Made by a program: the position numbers and the translations under genes
NCBI RefSeq assembly: GCF_041956535.1
Contig: NW_027192201.1
Coordinates: forward strand, 826,266 to 890,265
DNA: 64,000 nucleotides
From: Calcarisporiella thermophila CBS 279.70
Taxonomy: Eukaryota; Calcarisporiellomycota
Direction: 5' to 3'
The notes under the pieces: model-generated
The model's input: the letters and a program-made list of their open reading frames with translations, nothing else
Told to the model about the DNA's origin: nothing
Databases searched by the model: none
Shown: in pieces, positions 38,348 through 49,885 of the stretch
Numbering within the stretch: position 1 is the stretch's first letter
How the letters are laid out: the number at the start of each line of letters is the position of its first letter

Positions 38348-41300
38348 ATTGGTCAGGATTCAAAAACAATTTATATTTGAAAAGAGATATCTAATAAACA
38401 ACCTTACAGATGGACTCTCTTTTATATTGTATAGCGAGTGCTCAATTTCTCGATATAATGGTACGACGATGGATTCTATTTGGATTTGATTTCAATATCA
38501 TTTCTAGAGTGGTGTTGAATATACGATCAGAGCATTAAGCCCACGACGGTTGCCGACCGATTTCTGTGCACGTTCCTTTGCTCCTTGGCCATGGCATACC
38601 GACTTTTAGTAAAACTCAGCGTAATGAAGCTAAATCAGACTTGCCTTTAGGTTAATAGATACTATCCAGCGAAACTGTAGTCGGCAACAACCGATATTTC
38701 CAGTTCCGATATGAATATGATCGACAATGGGGCATTGAGTTCCACGGTGATTCCTCCTAAGCATTCTTGATACTAACACGAGGAAACATTGATTTCTACG
38801 GAACTGCCTTATTGCTGTTTGGTTTTATATAATAACCTGCTTGAAATCTAAGAGCCAAACCGGTGCATGCACACCGAAAATTTCGTGTACAATAGTGTAG
38901 AACGAAAAACCAGGAAAAGTATTCACTCTCTGAGTTAATGTTGGTATTACAGGTTCGATTAAAATTTAAAGTATTGGTGGGATAATTTGGTTACTATGCT
39001 CCTGCGGTATTTGCTGCTGTTAATATGAGTATATATCAGGTGATTAGATAAGTAATTGGAGATTCAGTCTCTCTATAAGAGTGGATCTTTACTATACTAT
39101 ATATATGCTAAGTTTTCAGTACTACTTGCATTTATACTAATAATTTCCTTTATTATTAGTGGAAATTTGTCGGAGAAAAAGACTGACTAAACAAGATATG
39201 AAGCGCGAACTCTCATACTGATATTCGAGGGAGTGGTGAGCTAAATTTGAACGTATTAGATTGTTTGACTCTTATTGTAGAGGGAGGTAAAATGCAGAAC
39301 AACGAACAATATGCTTGTCCTGCTAAACAAAATAACCAGGCACATCGTATGTTATTCAATTTAAATTTGTGCATTTGTCCCGAAACGCTGATGGATTGCC
39401 GTTCGTTTTTTGATAGCATTAGTGCACTCTCCAATACGCTAAATCGGAGAGGAGCTCTATAGAGAAATTTCAAGCTTGGATTGCAATTGTCAACATATAG
39501 TTTATACGGAGGTTTAGCTAAAGAAATCAATAGATAGATATTCTATCAGTTGTATCAAATAACTCAATATGTTAATATTGCTTGGCAAATTTGATAAGGC
39601 TAAGAGTTATATCAAGATTATCATCAACTAAAATTATTATTAATATTGGATCTTTATGAAAGAGCGCCCAAATTCATTCAAAACAAAAAAAAAAAGCGAC
39701 TCAGCTAATGAAGGTGTATTGAACAATAAAATGGTTAAAGGGTTATGTAAGAGAATGTAAAGAAAGGATAGAGCGATATAACAATGAAAATATACTATCT
39801 TTTTTCTAATATCGGTGTTACTCTAAGAGGTGCTTTTGTCACGCTACCCTATCTGAATCATCTAATTAGACTAGATCCCACTACTTCCATGCTTTCATTG
39901 GTTCAACACCTATTGCCTTCTTTAAGTCGAATAAAGTGTGAATTGTAAAAGCCTCGAATGATCATGATCTTCTGAACATGCGAAATATCTATAGAATGAT
40001 GGTTTTAGATGCATTCATATTAGAAGAGCGTGATTATCAACAATGGCTAACTTGAATGCTCCCTGATAAACTAAACAAATTACCATAAAATAAAAGATAA
40101 AAACTAAAAAGTTATATTTTTTTGCTGATAAAAAGAGAATAAGATGGTGGAAGTGTGAAGAAAAATTCGTAGTTTCCTGACTTGATCAAAATAGAGCCTG
40201 AATCTCGGTAAATCGTAAGGTTAACATATAAACTCGTTATTACCGAATGATATAGTGCTTGATATTTATTTCTCTCCCCCTAGAATTCAAGGATTTCAGA
40301 TACGGCATCATACGAATATGAAAGCTCAAGGCAATAATAAAAGCTGCCAACTTTCCCAAAATGAAATAGAATCTTAGAAAACTAGCTCCAAGATTTGTAA
40401 GAATGAATTAAATATTATTAGAAATATATTCGAGTTAATTCTTTAAGCTCTCTGTGACAAGGGATATACGTCGATCCGGATTTTTCATAAAAAAGTGTGG
40501 TGATATACAAATAACAACCAAACACATTCTTATTCAAATCAGATTGTCCCCCCTTAATAATCAAAAGCTAAGCAATTTGGTATAATTACGAATACAAACT
40601 CCCATTCACAAACCACTTTCAACTGAACTATAATATGAACCTATACAGTGCAGCATGACCAAGCAAGAGTTATATCAGCCCTAATGTTTTTTTTTCCCAT
40701 ATTAAACAAAAAAAAAGATAGAGGTGTTATATTTCCCAGCTTACTTATCCACCGAGAACTTTAATTAGTACAACTTTGAACAGAACGCCAATTGTAGTCG
40801 TACCAGCTTTTCTATAGGCAAAAATATCTTGAAAGACAAACTAATTAAAAGATAAGGTGAGAAAACTTGCCAAGATGATAAGAATAGGGCTTAATTATGC
40901 AACATACAGTTGGGTAGCGTGGCGTCAATGAAGGCTATTGAGAAATAGAAGGAGTCCCAAAAAAACAAGATGCTGCAGGATCACTCTAACATAAATAGAA
41001 TTTTACTTGGAAGTTTTCCTATGTTTTCAGCCACTAGAAAGTTTTTTTTTGTGAACTTCGGAGCGGTCCACAAGAGTCTTTAAACTTGTTAACGGACTCT
41101 CAACCTTACCTGGATAAAATAACAAAGCCGATTCCTATGTTATTACCAAAGCTCTAAAGCTATGTGTACAGAATGTGAAAATATAGCGAATGTTCAACAA
41201 ATGTCCAGAAAAACAAGCTCAACTCGAGCAGTTAATAGTCCCAAAGGATTGTTGCTGTAGAGCATACATATTGCCTAATATGATTTTATTAAAAATTTCA

Positions 41301-41449
41301 CTTTTTTTAACCAATGCTCTGGATATACTTTCATAAAACGAGAATATGGGTCAATAGATCGAGTTCGTTTATTAAATGCATCCCAATTTACACTCGATTT
41401 ATTCCAACAAATGTAATAGTATAAATAAAAAAATGAATGTACCATGCTA
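38348..41449. other. Gene-poor interval, 3.1 kb
   Basis: The longest gene-free stretch in the window. Frames do not exceed 105 codons; the longest (39213-39530, minus strand) overlaps an antisense frame and has no family features. Base composition is strongly AT. I see no long terminal repeat, transposase fragment or tRNA. It may hold the promoter of the small secreted protein and the 3' side of the hydrolase gene. Confidence 0.5.
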
Positions 41450-42818
41450 TTACTCTTCAAATTTGCCGTTTCGTGCAGCAAAGTTTTTCTCAGAGTTCTG
41501 CATGGCCAAGAAGCTCTTCATAATGGGGAAAATGTCCTTGTGCACACGATTGCCCATGAAGACATCCTTTTAAATAAAATATATCGAAAATTAGCAAAAA
41601 CAGAGGGAAAAACAAATGACTTTTTTCATCTGAAGTATAAGCAAAAAGGTTTCCTGTTCTTACCTGGTGGCCATATTCGGGGAACACATAGAGCTGGAAA
41701 TTTTGTTTGCCTCTAACCTTCATGTGATTGTAAAGAGTCTCGTTAGATCCGGGGAATACACCGTTTTCTTTCCCGGTGACTAGCAGAACGGGGATATTAA
41801 TGTTGGTGGCAGCATCAAGGTAATCGTTGGGCATATCCGCAAATTGCTTATCCTTTGGATCCCACTTAATGAGCTTGCCCGCGTTGAGGCATTTTCTGAT
41901 GTGCCAGTCGTACTTGTAAGACGTCGCGCCATACAGATCACCAGTACGAGCATGAGTTTTGGGATCCAGGTTCTTATGCAACCAGACTCCTGGGAAGCCA
42001 ACCGACCACATGAAGGAAACCATATGGCACTCTGGGACTTCGCATTCCAAGTGGAAGAGAGACACGAGATTTCCTAATAGTCGGCGGAAGGTGTACATTC
42101 TCTCTTGGCTGAATTTGGGGGAAATGTGCTCCATCAACAAGTTAACAAGAATGGGGGCCACCTGGATCTTAAGCCAAGCGCCGGTTGTCACACGAGGGGT
42201 AAGGCCTGTCGAGTTGACGGTGATACTGCTAACGTCCGGAATGTTGCCTAGATCAGAAAAGAAAACATGTTTATCTTTCACGTGTACCAGAGATGACAAA
42301 AAGATAATTTACGTACCGGCGGCAGCGCTCATTAAAATAGACATGGCATTGACACAGTGGGCGATGATATGAATACTGGGGTTGGGCCCAACGACTTGGC
42401 GAACTGTCTCGACCATCTTCGGATTGTCGTACTTGGCGATATGGTCGAGGGTGTATTCGTGAACCTCGAGGTTGTAAGGCCAGCGCATCGAAATCCGATT
42501 GTCCACGCACCAGACATCGGTGTACCCGTTGTCCAGGAAATAGTTGACGATGTTGACGGGCTGCTCCGGCATAATGAACATGTCGCTGGAGGTAGTTAGG
42601 CCGTGCATGATAATAATGACATTGTTGCATTGGGCCGATCCACGCCTGAAGCGGGTGAGGGATAGACGCAACTTGTCTTCAGTAAGGAAGGTGTGATAAG
42701 ATATATCGGCATTGGGAACCCCTTCGTCGGTGAAGACAGCAATCTCGCGCTTGAATGGGGGGGGTCGAGTGATTCCAAGTAGATTGGTGACGCGATTGAT
42801 GATTTTAAAAGCAATCAT
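41450..42818 (-). CDS. Alpha/beta hydrolase of the sterol-oxidase-associated type
   Basis: Three exons: 42818-42317, 42247-41664 and 41566-41450, giving 400 residues. The fold is shown by the oxyanion segment VIIIMHGLTTSS (67-78), the strand VWCVDNRIS (102-110) and the nucleophile elbow HIIAHCVNAMS (150-160). Instead of GxSxG the elbow is A-H-C-V-N, so C155 stands where serine is normal. TGKENGVFP and the histidine of YGHQ (H361) are the likely remaining triad members. From memory, the overall pattern (HGL, VWxxDxR, AHCxG, SxxVxS) matches the hydrolase part of large bacterial GMC sterol oxidases more than ordinary lipases. No signal peptide. It is divergent from the flavin oxidase, 609 bases away, which carries another part of those proteins. 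Confidence 0.78.
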
Positions 42819-43427
42819 TCTTTAATTGAGTAGGATTCCCTTTTTACGTTGGTCTAAATCGACGACGAGCACGCTAGACTGCTTGCATGCTTCCCGCTAC
42901 ATTTCAATCCCTTTTATATAGCCTTTTTAAGCTTCGATATGAAATGACCCGGGTTGATGGGAATATGCAGCTAAGTTATGTGACATGGGCTGATATGAAA
43001 ACTTAGGAGAGGACGGGGGCGGGAGGCTTGGCTTTTTCATGCCACATGCATGGGCCATTTCATGTGAAGAACCACTGATAGAATGGGAATTCGGGGCGGC
43101 AATTTTAACTTTATACTTCATTTATTTAAATTTTAATTTATCAAGTTCAAATTTCGCCCAAAAACAATTAAAGCGCGCAGCAGCTCCGTGCTTTGTACAA
43201 GTATAGAAGTGGAAGGAGAAAAAAGAAGAAGCAAAAGAAGAAGAAGAAGAAGAAGAAAAAAAAAAGATAATGAGAACGCAAATAGACGTGCCTCTCACGG
43301 TATGCATCGTACAGAAAATTACCGAAGTTGATAAGCGAATTTTAAACTTCAGTGGACTGCAGGTTTCATATTTAAACTCTGGGAAAACGCCGCCTTTCTC
43401 TCTCTACTTTCCTCTGGAAATCGGAAA
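42819..43427. promoter_or_regulatory. Shared upstream region of hydrolase and oxidase
   Basis: A 609-base spacer between divergent start codons, with a GAA/AAG run at about 43228-43262. Both promoters must lie here, which would allow joint control. No named binding site was recognised. Confidence 0.55.
43228..43262. repeat. AAG/GAA microsatellite and A run
   Basis: About seven AAG units followed by an A run, upstream of the oxidase start codon. Confidence 0.85.
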
Positions 43428-45649
43428 ATGTTGATTATTCCTTCAGACATCAAACCACTTGTCGACGCGATCAACAAGTCGGTTGTCGCAACCCCCGAGC
43501 TCACTTTTCGGGAGCGTATGCATGGCTCTATGGTGCAGCCCAAGGGCGGCACACGCGTGCCATGCCACATCAATATCAACTTTAACATCGACAACATGAC
43601 CGCCTTCAGCTATGATCGTACGTTCCGTATCACGGGGCAAGTCAACATCGGTGGTAAGGATTATAACATTCTCCAGGTTTGTTGCAGTCTCTTTTCCTTT
43701 CTTATGGCACAATTCTTTTCCGACGCTGATCTCCTACTTCTACTCTCACTATAGGGAATCGCTCAAATCCACCCTTATATGGATTTCTACACGAGCTCAA
43801 TCTTCTTCGTCTACAAACTGATTATTGAGGACGGAAATCGCAACCGTTTCTTATTCTACGGTGAAAAGAAAGTCCAACCAGGTGTTAACCCTTTTCAGGT
43901 AGGGGTCTTGAACTAATTTCCCGTTTTCTCTTCCAAGCTCAAATTTGTCTGGCATCTCTTATCTGACCCACTTTTTCAATCTAGCTCTGGACTAATCTTT
44001 CCGAATTAACCGTCTGGGTTTATAAATACACTGACGTTTGGGACACACCGCAAGAATTGGTCTACAGCGGCAAGATTAATATCAATGTCCTTGAATATTT
44101 GCCCGACCAGATTTTTGGTATCAGAAGCTCGCTGCCTGATGCAATGCAGTGGTTGTGGACTTTGTTTTGGTCCATTTCCAGGATTCACTCAAAGGTGAAC
44201 ATGCGAGCACTTACGCACTTGTTTACCACTGGTCCTGGAAGGTACCTCCAAAGATACAGCACTTACTTCAACTGGGACTGGGCTATTAAACAGACCGTTC
44301 CATCGCGCAACTTCAAGCGACCGAAGACCACCGAAGAACTCAGGCAAATCATTGATACAGCCAAGCGCAATAACCAGAGCATTCGCCTTGTGGGTTCGGC
44401 TCACAGTTTCAACGATATTTATCAGATCTATTCTGGAGATATCCTTCTGAGTCTTCACGATATGAAGCGCATCTTGGGCTTCGATCTCGAAAGGAAGCAA
44501 ATCACTTGCGAGCCCGGAGTTCCGTTGAGACAAGCGGCGTATTTCTTGCACGATTATGGCCTTACCTTGCCCAACCATGGTGCCTACATGGTTCAGACCG
44601 TTGCTGGGGCCATTTCAACTGGTACGCACGGAACTAGTGGTAAAAAGGACTCTAAGCGTCCCGCTACCCTTTTGGATAGTGTGGTATCAATGAAGATGCT
44701 CAACGAGAATGGCCAGATTGTGACTCTGGATCGCTCGCAGTTTGTAACACTTGGCCTGACGGGTGTCATTATCGAGGTTACAATTCAATGTGTAGACGTG
44801 TACTACCTTCATGCAAACCAACAATGGCGCAGTTGGGATCATATCCTCAACCACATGGACGAGTACAAGAACAACTATGCATTCTTTGAGGCTCGCGGTC
44901 CAATCGGCTCTTCAAAAGCTGCTCTCTATACGTACACGCAGATCCCATCCATTCCCAACTGGTTTGCGTACTACAACTTCTTTGTTCGCTTTATGTTCCG
45001 CATTGCCTATGACGTTGGCTCTATCCGCCTTCCCGCCTTCATCTACCGCATATTTTACGCTGTTGCCACAATGATCTATAGTCTTTGCCCCTTACGTGAA
45101 GTGAATACCTGGGCCCTGACCAAAGACTATGCACCTCCCCACGTGGAATCAGAGTGGGCCATTCCCTACTCGGAGACGGCTCGGGTTGTTCGCCAGGTAT
45201 TGACTCTACTCAACTCGCCTCCTCACCGCAATCTTGTGGGAGAGTTCCATATCCGGTTCGATCCGCCTTCCAACGCATGGATGAGTCTCGCCCATGACCG
45301 TGAGACCACTTATCTTGACTTCAACTTTACACGCACAAATAACCCACGCAAGATCGAGATGTGTCTCAAGGAAATTTACGACTATATGATTACTCTGGAC
45401 AAAGGCATTGCTCGCCCTCACTGGAGTAAGGCTTTCGATACCACGACCAAGGATGGTGCAAACACGATCAATTTCCAAGCCATGTATCCAATGCTTGAAC
45501 AATTCCGTAAATTTGCTGGTGAAAACACTCCCAAAGGTACTTTCTCGAGGAACCCATTCAATTCTCGTGTGCAACTCATCAAAAAAGACGTTAAAGCTGA
45601 TAAACTTGGAGGTGTGGTTGACAAAGAGCTTTTGGAAAAAGAGCTATAA
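43428..45649 (+). CDS. Lactone-oxidase-like (VAO family) flavoprotein with extra N-terminal domain
   Basis: Three exons: 43428-43676, 43755-43898 and 43985-45649, giving 685 residues. Residues 210-685 are a flavoprotein of the D-arabinono-/L-gulono-1,4-lactone oxidase type. The FAD-binding half starts RPKTTEELRQIIDTAKRNNQ, with GSAHSFND (H271 at the usual flavin-attachment position) and AGAISTGTHGTSG. The C-terminal active-site motif HWSK is at 610-613. A hydrophobic region near the middle suggests membrane association. Residues 1-205 are not part of lactone oxidases. They contain LTFRERMHG (25-33) and a beta-rich stretch ending YGEKKV, which from memory resembles the domain between oxidase and hydrolase in large GMC sterol oxidases. 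The substrate is therefore uncertain; sugar lactones are only one option. Confidence 0.83.
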
Positions 45650-46737
45650 ATATTTCGTTATCTGTATTGGTATGGAAAAATTCCCCAATAGTTTATGGGC
45701 TTAATTGCATTTTACAATTATTAATAAAAATAGGTTTTTGAATATCTTTATCCTCTCCCCCTTTCTTGAGTGGATAGATCACTAAACCCTAAATTTTCTC
45801 TGAAAAATAGATAATCCCCGCCCTGGGTCCAATTATTTGTTCATGTGTTGACCACATCATTCCAAATGGCTCGAGCTATGCCCCTCATTTTTATATTTAT
45901 ATTATTCAATGTATTTTCCTCAATTTTATTATATGCAAAGCAGGCCCAAGAATTATATGTCTGATACAATCGTTTACGTGGTTCCTAATTATTTATCTTG
46001 CTTGCGGTTCATAAGCTGCATCTGTGATTTGGGTAAAATAGGTGATAGACGCAACATATCATATATCTTTTTATTCTATAACAGGTCACTTTGGGAGTAG
46101 AGTTAGTATTCACGACTGTATATCAGAATCTAATTGAAAGTCGAATTATCAATAATATATATACGTGCACATTTTACAATATATATATCTGTCGTTTCTT
46201 CTGATTCACATATAATTTTTCATAAAGTCAATTTTTATTTTTCAGTAGTCATAAATGCAGTGATTATAAGCATATGGCTCAACGAATTTACTTTGATATA
46301 GCACAACCGAAAACCCGGCTTATCAAGCCAATTTTTCGTAGTCATTGGCGTAAAATATCAAATCCTTAATGCTTTTTGGATTTGATATACAATGGAATTT
46401 AGTCAAAACGCAGCGATTTCGGCTTTATTTAATGATAAGCCGTTTATATAAATTTTAACTTCTCGGCTATATTTATAATTGCTTCTAAGTTTGTCCAAAT
46501 CTGAAAAAATGTCTTATTCATTAGAGAAAAGTGGGCCAGGAACAATAAACAGATATCGAGGTTTAAATAGTAAGCTAGGCATTTATTAAGAGCTTAAGAA
46601 AGCGTCGAGTCAATAAACACAAAGAGAAATATAGCATCAGGAAATAGAGGTGGTGGCTTGGCCTTGTTAAATAATATCTGTCTATATCATAGATATAAGC
46701 AGTGAGAATATTGACTCATGATGGTATATTCGTTCTA
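45650..46737. other. Convergent 3' spacer, 1.09 kb
   Basis: AT-rich DNA between the oxidase stop and the amidase stop. It contains nested inverted repeats at 46316-46442 (listed separately) and no convincing gene. Confidence 0.5.
46316..46442. repeat. Nested inverted repeat
   Basis: Outer arms CGGCTTATCA (46316-46325) and TGATAAGCCG (46433-46442) are perfect complements. Inner arms of 11 bases at 46355-46365 and 46378-46388 are also perfect, around a 12-base loop. Sequence between the two arm sets pairs only in part. It lies between two convergent genes. Confidence 0.75.
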
Positions 46738-48620
46738 CTAGGGGTAGAGATCAAAGCGTGTGCAGCACTTTTTGTAGGTTGGGGCCACCCGCGCTTTAGT
46801 GGCCTGTTCAAAGGCATAAGCAACCCGGAAGAGGACATCCTCCCGCAGCGATCCGCTAATGAAAACTAGTCCGTAGGGGAGACCATCTTTATCCAGAGCA
46901 ATAGGCACGCTAATAATAGGGTACCCAGCCACCGCGGTGGATGTTGCGAAGGGCACTTTGCCATAGGCCGGAAGGACCAAGACGTCAACACCATGCTTGG
47001 TCATCAGTGTGTCTATGCCTGTTTCTCCATCACGGAATTTTTTATGTCCACTGGCAAGCGCAGCTTTGTAGACCGGGTCCTCGATCCCCGTCGTGTTTTG
47101 CGACACGATGAAGACCTCTTGTCCGAATAACGACATCTCCTCAGCCTTGTGCGCATTGTTAAATGTTATTGCGTCGGCAAGGGTCCTAATAGGAGTCTGT
47201 TCCAGGTCCGTAAGATACTTGTTCAGATCGTGCTTAAATTCGGTAGTCAACACGATCACCTCTGAGTTGTTTGGGCTATTCCAAAAGGTGGGCTTGTTCG
47301 CTGCGAGATCGGCCATTTCCGCGTCAGAAACGAGATTGACCGGGTCCAGCACCGTTCCTCCCAGCTCCTTAAGCTTGGCGAGCGCTTGCTCAAACGTAGC
47401 CAGATCGTCTCCCAGGTCATTTTTGTCCCAGAAGAGATTGCGGGGTACTCCCAGCCTGATGCCCTGCAAATCTTTCTTCAAGTACTCGGTATAATTCAGA
47501 AGCTGTTTCCCTTTGACCACCTCTGTGGCCGCATCGCGTACATCGGCACCGGAGATCACACTAAGGATTAGAGCCGCATCCTCCACGGTGCGGGTCATGG
47601 GCCCGACGGAGTCCTGGGAATGGGAAACTGGGATGATCCCATCACGAGAGGTCAGCCCGACGGTTGGCTTGATCCCTACGATGAATCCCCTTGAGGCAGG
47701 GCCCGTAATTGAGCTATGGGTTTCGGTTCCAATGGATGCGGCGGCAAGATTTGCCGCGACAGATGTGCCAGAACCAGAGCTAGAGGCTGAGGGAGAGGCG
47801 CTCAAGACGTAGGGGCTCACGCACTGACCTCCGCGGGCACTCCAGCCCTCTTTAGAATTTGGGGAACGGAAGCTAGAAGGAACCAGTTAAAAGGATTAAT
47901 GCAATGTAACCTTGTAGCACCCTCCGCGGGGGGGGGGGGGAGAAGAATCTGGCGTACCCTGACCATTCGGCAAGATTGGCCTTGCCTAGGATAATGGCTC
48001 CAGCTTCGCGTAGCTTCTTAATAATGAAGGCATCTCGGGGAACCTTGGAGTGTAGCAGGGCCAGCGAACCAGCAGCTATGTGTAACAGAGTATCAAGTTA
48101 AGTGCCACAAACACAGAGCAGTACATTGAAATAGGAAGACGGCTACTGGTGTTCATGGAGTCCTTGGTGGCAATATTATCCTTCACTAAGACTATTCAAA
48201 AAAGGCGTCGACGATTCATTCAATTAATAAATCACAAAAAATGTAAACAGAAGCAGCATTCTTTTTACTTGGAATTCCATGGAGCGGACCACGCGGACCC
48301 TTCTGCGTTCTCTCTTCATCCAGTTGCTCGGCGATCGCCATTGCGTCGGCATTGACCTCAATGACTGAATGTAAATAAGGATCGATGGCTTGGATGCGTT
48401 TAATATAGCACTCCGTTAGCTGTTTTGCGGTGAGCTTCTTTTTGTTGAAGGCGTCTTGAAGCGCAAGTATATTAGTCTCAACGATGGTGAAACCGTTGCA
48501 GGAGCTGAGATCCTGGTCAAGCTTGAGAATGTCAGTGTCATTAGCTGGTTGTGGTGGCACAGCGGCAGAAATGGCGAAGAAGCCGAGAGTAAGGACGACA
48601 AAGTAGACCCTTTTTACCAT
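46738..48620 (-). CDS. Secreted amidase (amidase signature family)
   Basis: Four exons: 48620-48269, 48191-48147, 48075-47958 and 47872-46738, giving 549 residues. The start at 48620 was chosen over an in-frame ATG at 48662 because it opens directly with a signal peptide (KRVYFVVLTLGFFAISAA). The amidase signature core is complete: LHGIPILVKDNI with the catalytic lysine at K121, then GTSVAANLAAASIGTETHSS, in which S203 and S226 are the likely bridging and nucleophilic serines. MNTTAGSLALL and FRSPNSKEGWSARGGQ are family blocks restored by splicing. Such enzymes cleave carboxamides; the substrate is unknown. Intron 3 holds a run of 13 G on the plus strand. Its neighbour upstream is a Zn2Cys6 regulator on the same strand. 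Confidence 0.9.
47928..47940. repeat. G13 homopolymer inside amidase intron 3
   Basis: A run of 13 G on the plus strand (C13 in the transcript), 17 bases from the intron's 5' splice site. In AT-rich surroundings it stands out; length may be affected by sequencing error. Confidence 0.8.
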
Positions 48621-49885
48621 TCTGAATGCGAATGGTGATGGTAATTGCAAAGAATAAAACAAGGTATTGGAGGGTGGGTTAGGGTGGGAGGACGAGGAGT
48701 TCGTGGGCAGTGAAAAGGGGAAGGTTTACCCGCTTTTGGTATATTTTTGCGCTACAGCCATCTTCTTTTGATGTACTTTATGACAACATGTCTTGCTACA
48801 TTTTATAGCAAGGAACATTGTATAGAAACGGGCAACCATCTGATGGTCGCCATTTAAATTTCTTAAGAGAGATTGCAAGAGCCGTCTGGAGATAATATAC
48901 TAATAATATAGAAACCTATATCTTTAAACGACCTCCTCACCAGAGTACTTATCTATCATCTTTAACGCATAATATTGTTGACATTGGAGAGATTAAGTCA
49001 TTAACAAAATATGCTCTTGAGATACCCCTTCTTGTCAATATAGTATCGTTGGATTTTCTATTGCCAAGAACACTGCAATCTCGGATAATTGCTCATTATT
49101 ATTTAATATTCATACAACTCTTCACAAAATCAAAATATGTTTGTCCTTTATCTCCTAAACTTGTAATTACAGCTAAAACGGGCATAAAAGGTGCGCAAAC
49201 CACGTTTGCCTGGATGCAGCACATCTTAAATCCCAGTTTATCAAATATCTTAGCTGCATACTTATCATAAGATTTTTCACACACTCCAAATCCGATTGAA
49301 ATTTGCGACTCTATCGTAGAAAGATTTGCAAACAGTTGTGAAAAAATATGGAGTAAATTCGGTACTATAATGATGCATAGACAAAATGTTCAATTTATTT
49401 ACTAAGAAAATAAACTTCGCTCTTCAAGAGTACAATCTTTTTATTGTATACATCGCAAGGGTTAATGAGTAGTATCTGGAGTTATGAATTATCGTTTGAC
49501 TTGAATAGCCAAATTAATTCAATTTTCATATTCATGAAAAAGATTTTAGCTTGTTTCTGATTGAAGAGTTTTCAATGGATATTCCATTATGGCAATTCTA
49601 TCTTAAAATGAAAAGCTTCGACTTTCAAAGAATAGTTTGAATATTACAAGATTTATTAAATATTTTCCTCCCTACCTGCAGATGCCTCTCTGATTTTTTT
49701 AATCTGCACAATGCATGCGGTTAAAGGCATTTTATAGCAAAGACTCAGAGTGTCAAAATATTTAGCATGAGAACCCTTTACCGTATTTGATATGAGTACA
49801 ATTATATTAAAATAAAAAAAATAAATACACATCGTCGAGTTTTGAAATGAAGCAGATCTGTACAAAAAAATTAGTTGTATAGCAT
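48621..49885. other. Spacer upstream of amidase, 1.27 kb
   Basis: AT-rich DNA between the amidase start and the Zn2Cys6 gene stop, both on the minus strand. Frames up to 73-89 codons have no protein features. It should contain the amidase promoter. Confidence 0.5.

Noticed and set aside
39213-39530. 105-codon minus-strand frame in the gene desert
   Set aside because: It overlaps an antisense frame, has no signal peptide or motif, and lacks upstream context; not enough to call a gene.
48216-48662. Longer amidase N-terminus from the ATG at 48662
   Set aside because: The extra 14 residues would bury the signal peptide; the ATG at 48620 gives a proper secretory start.
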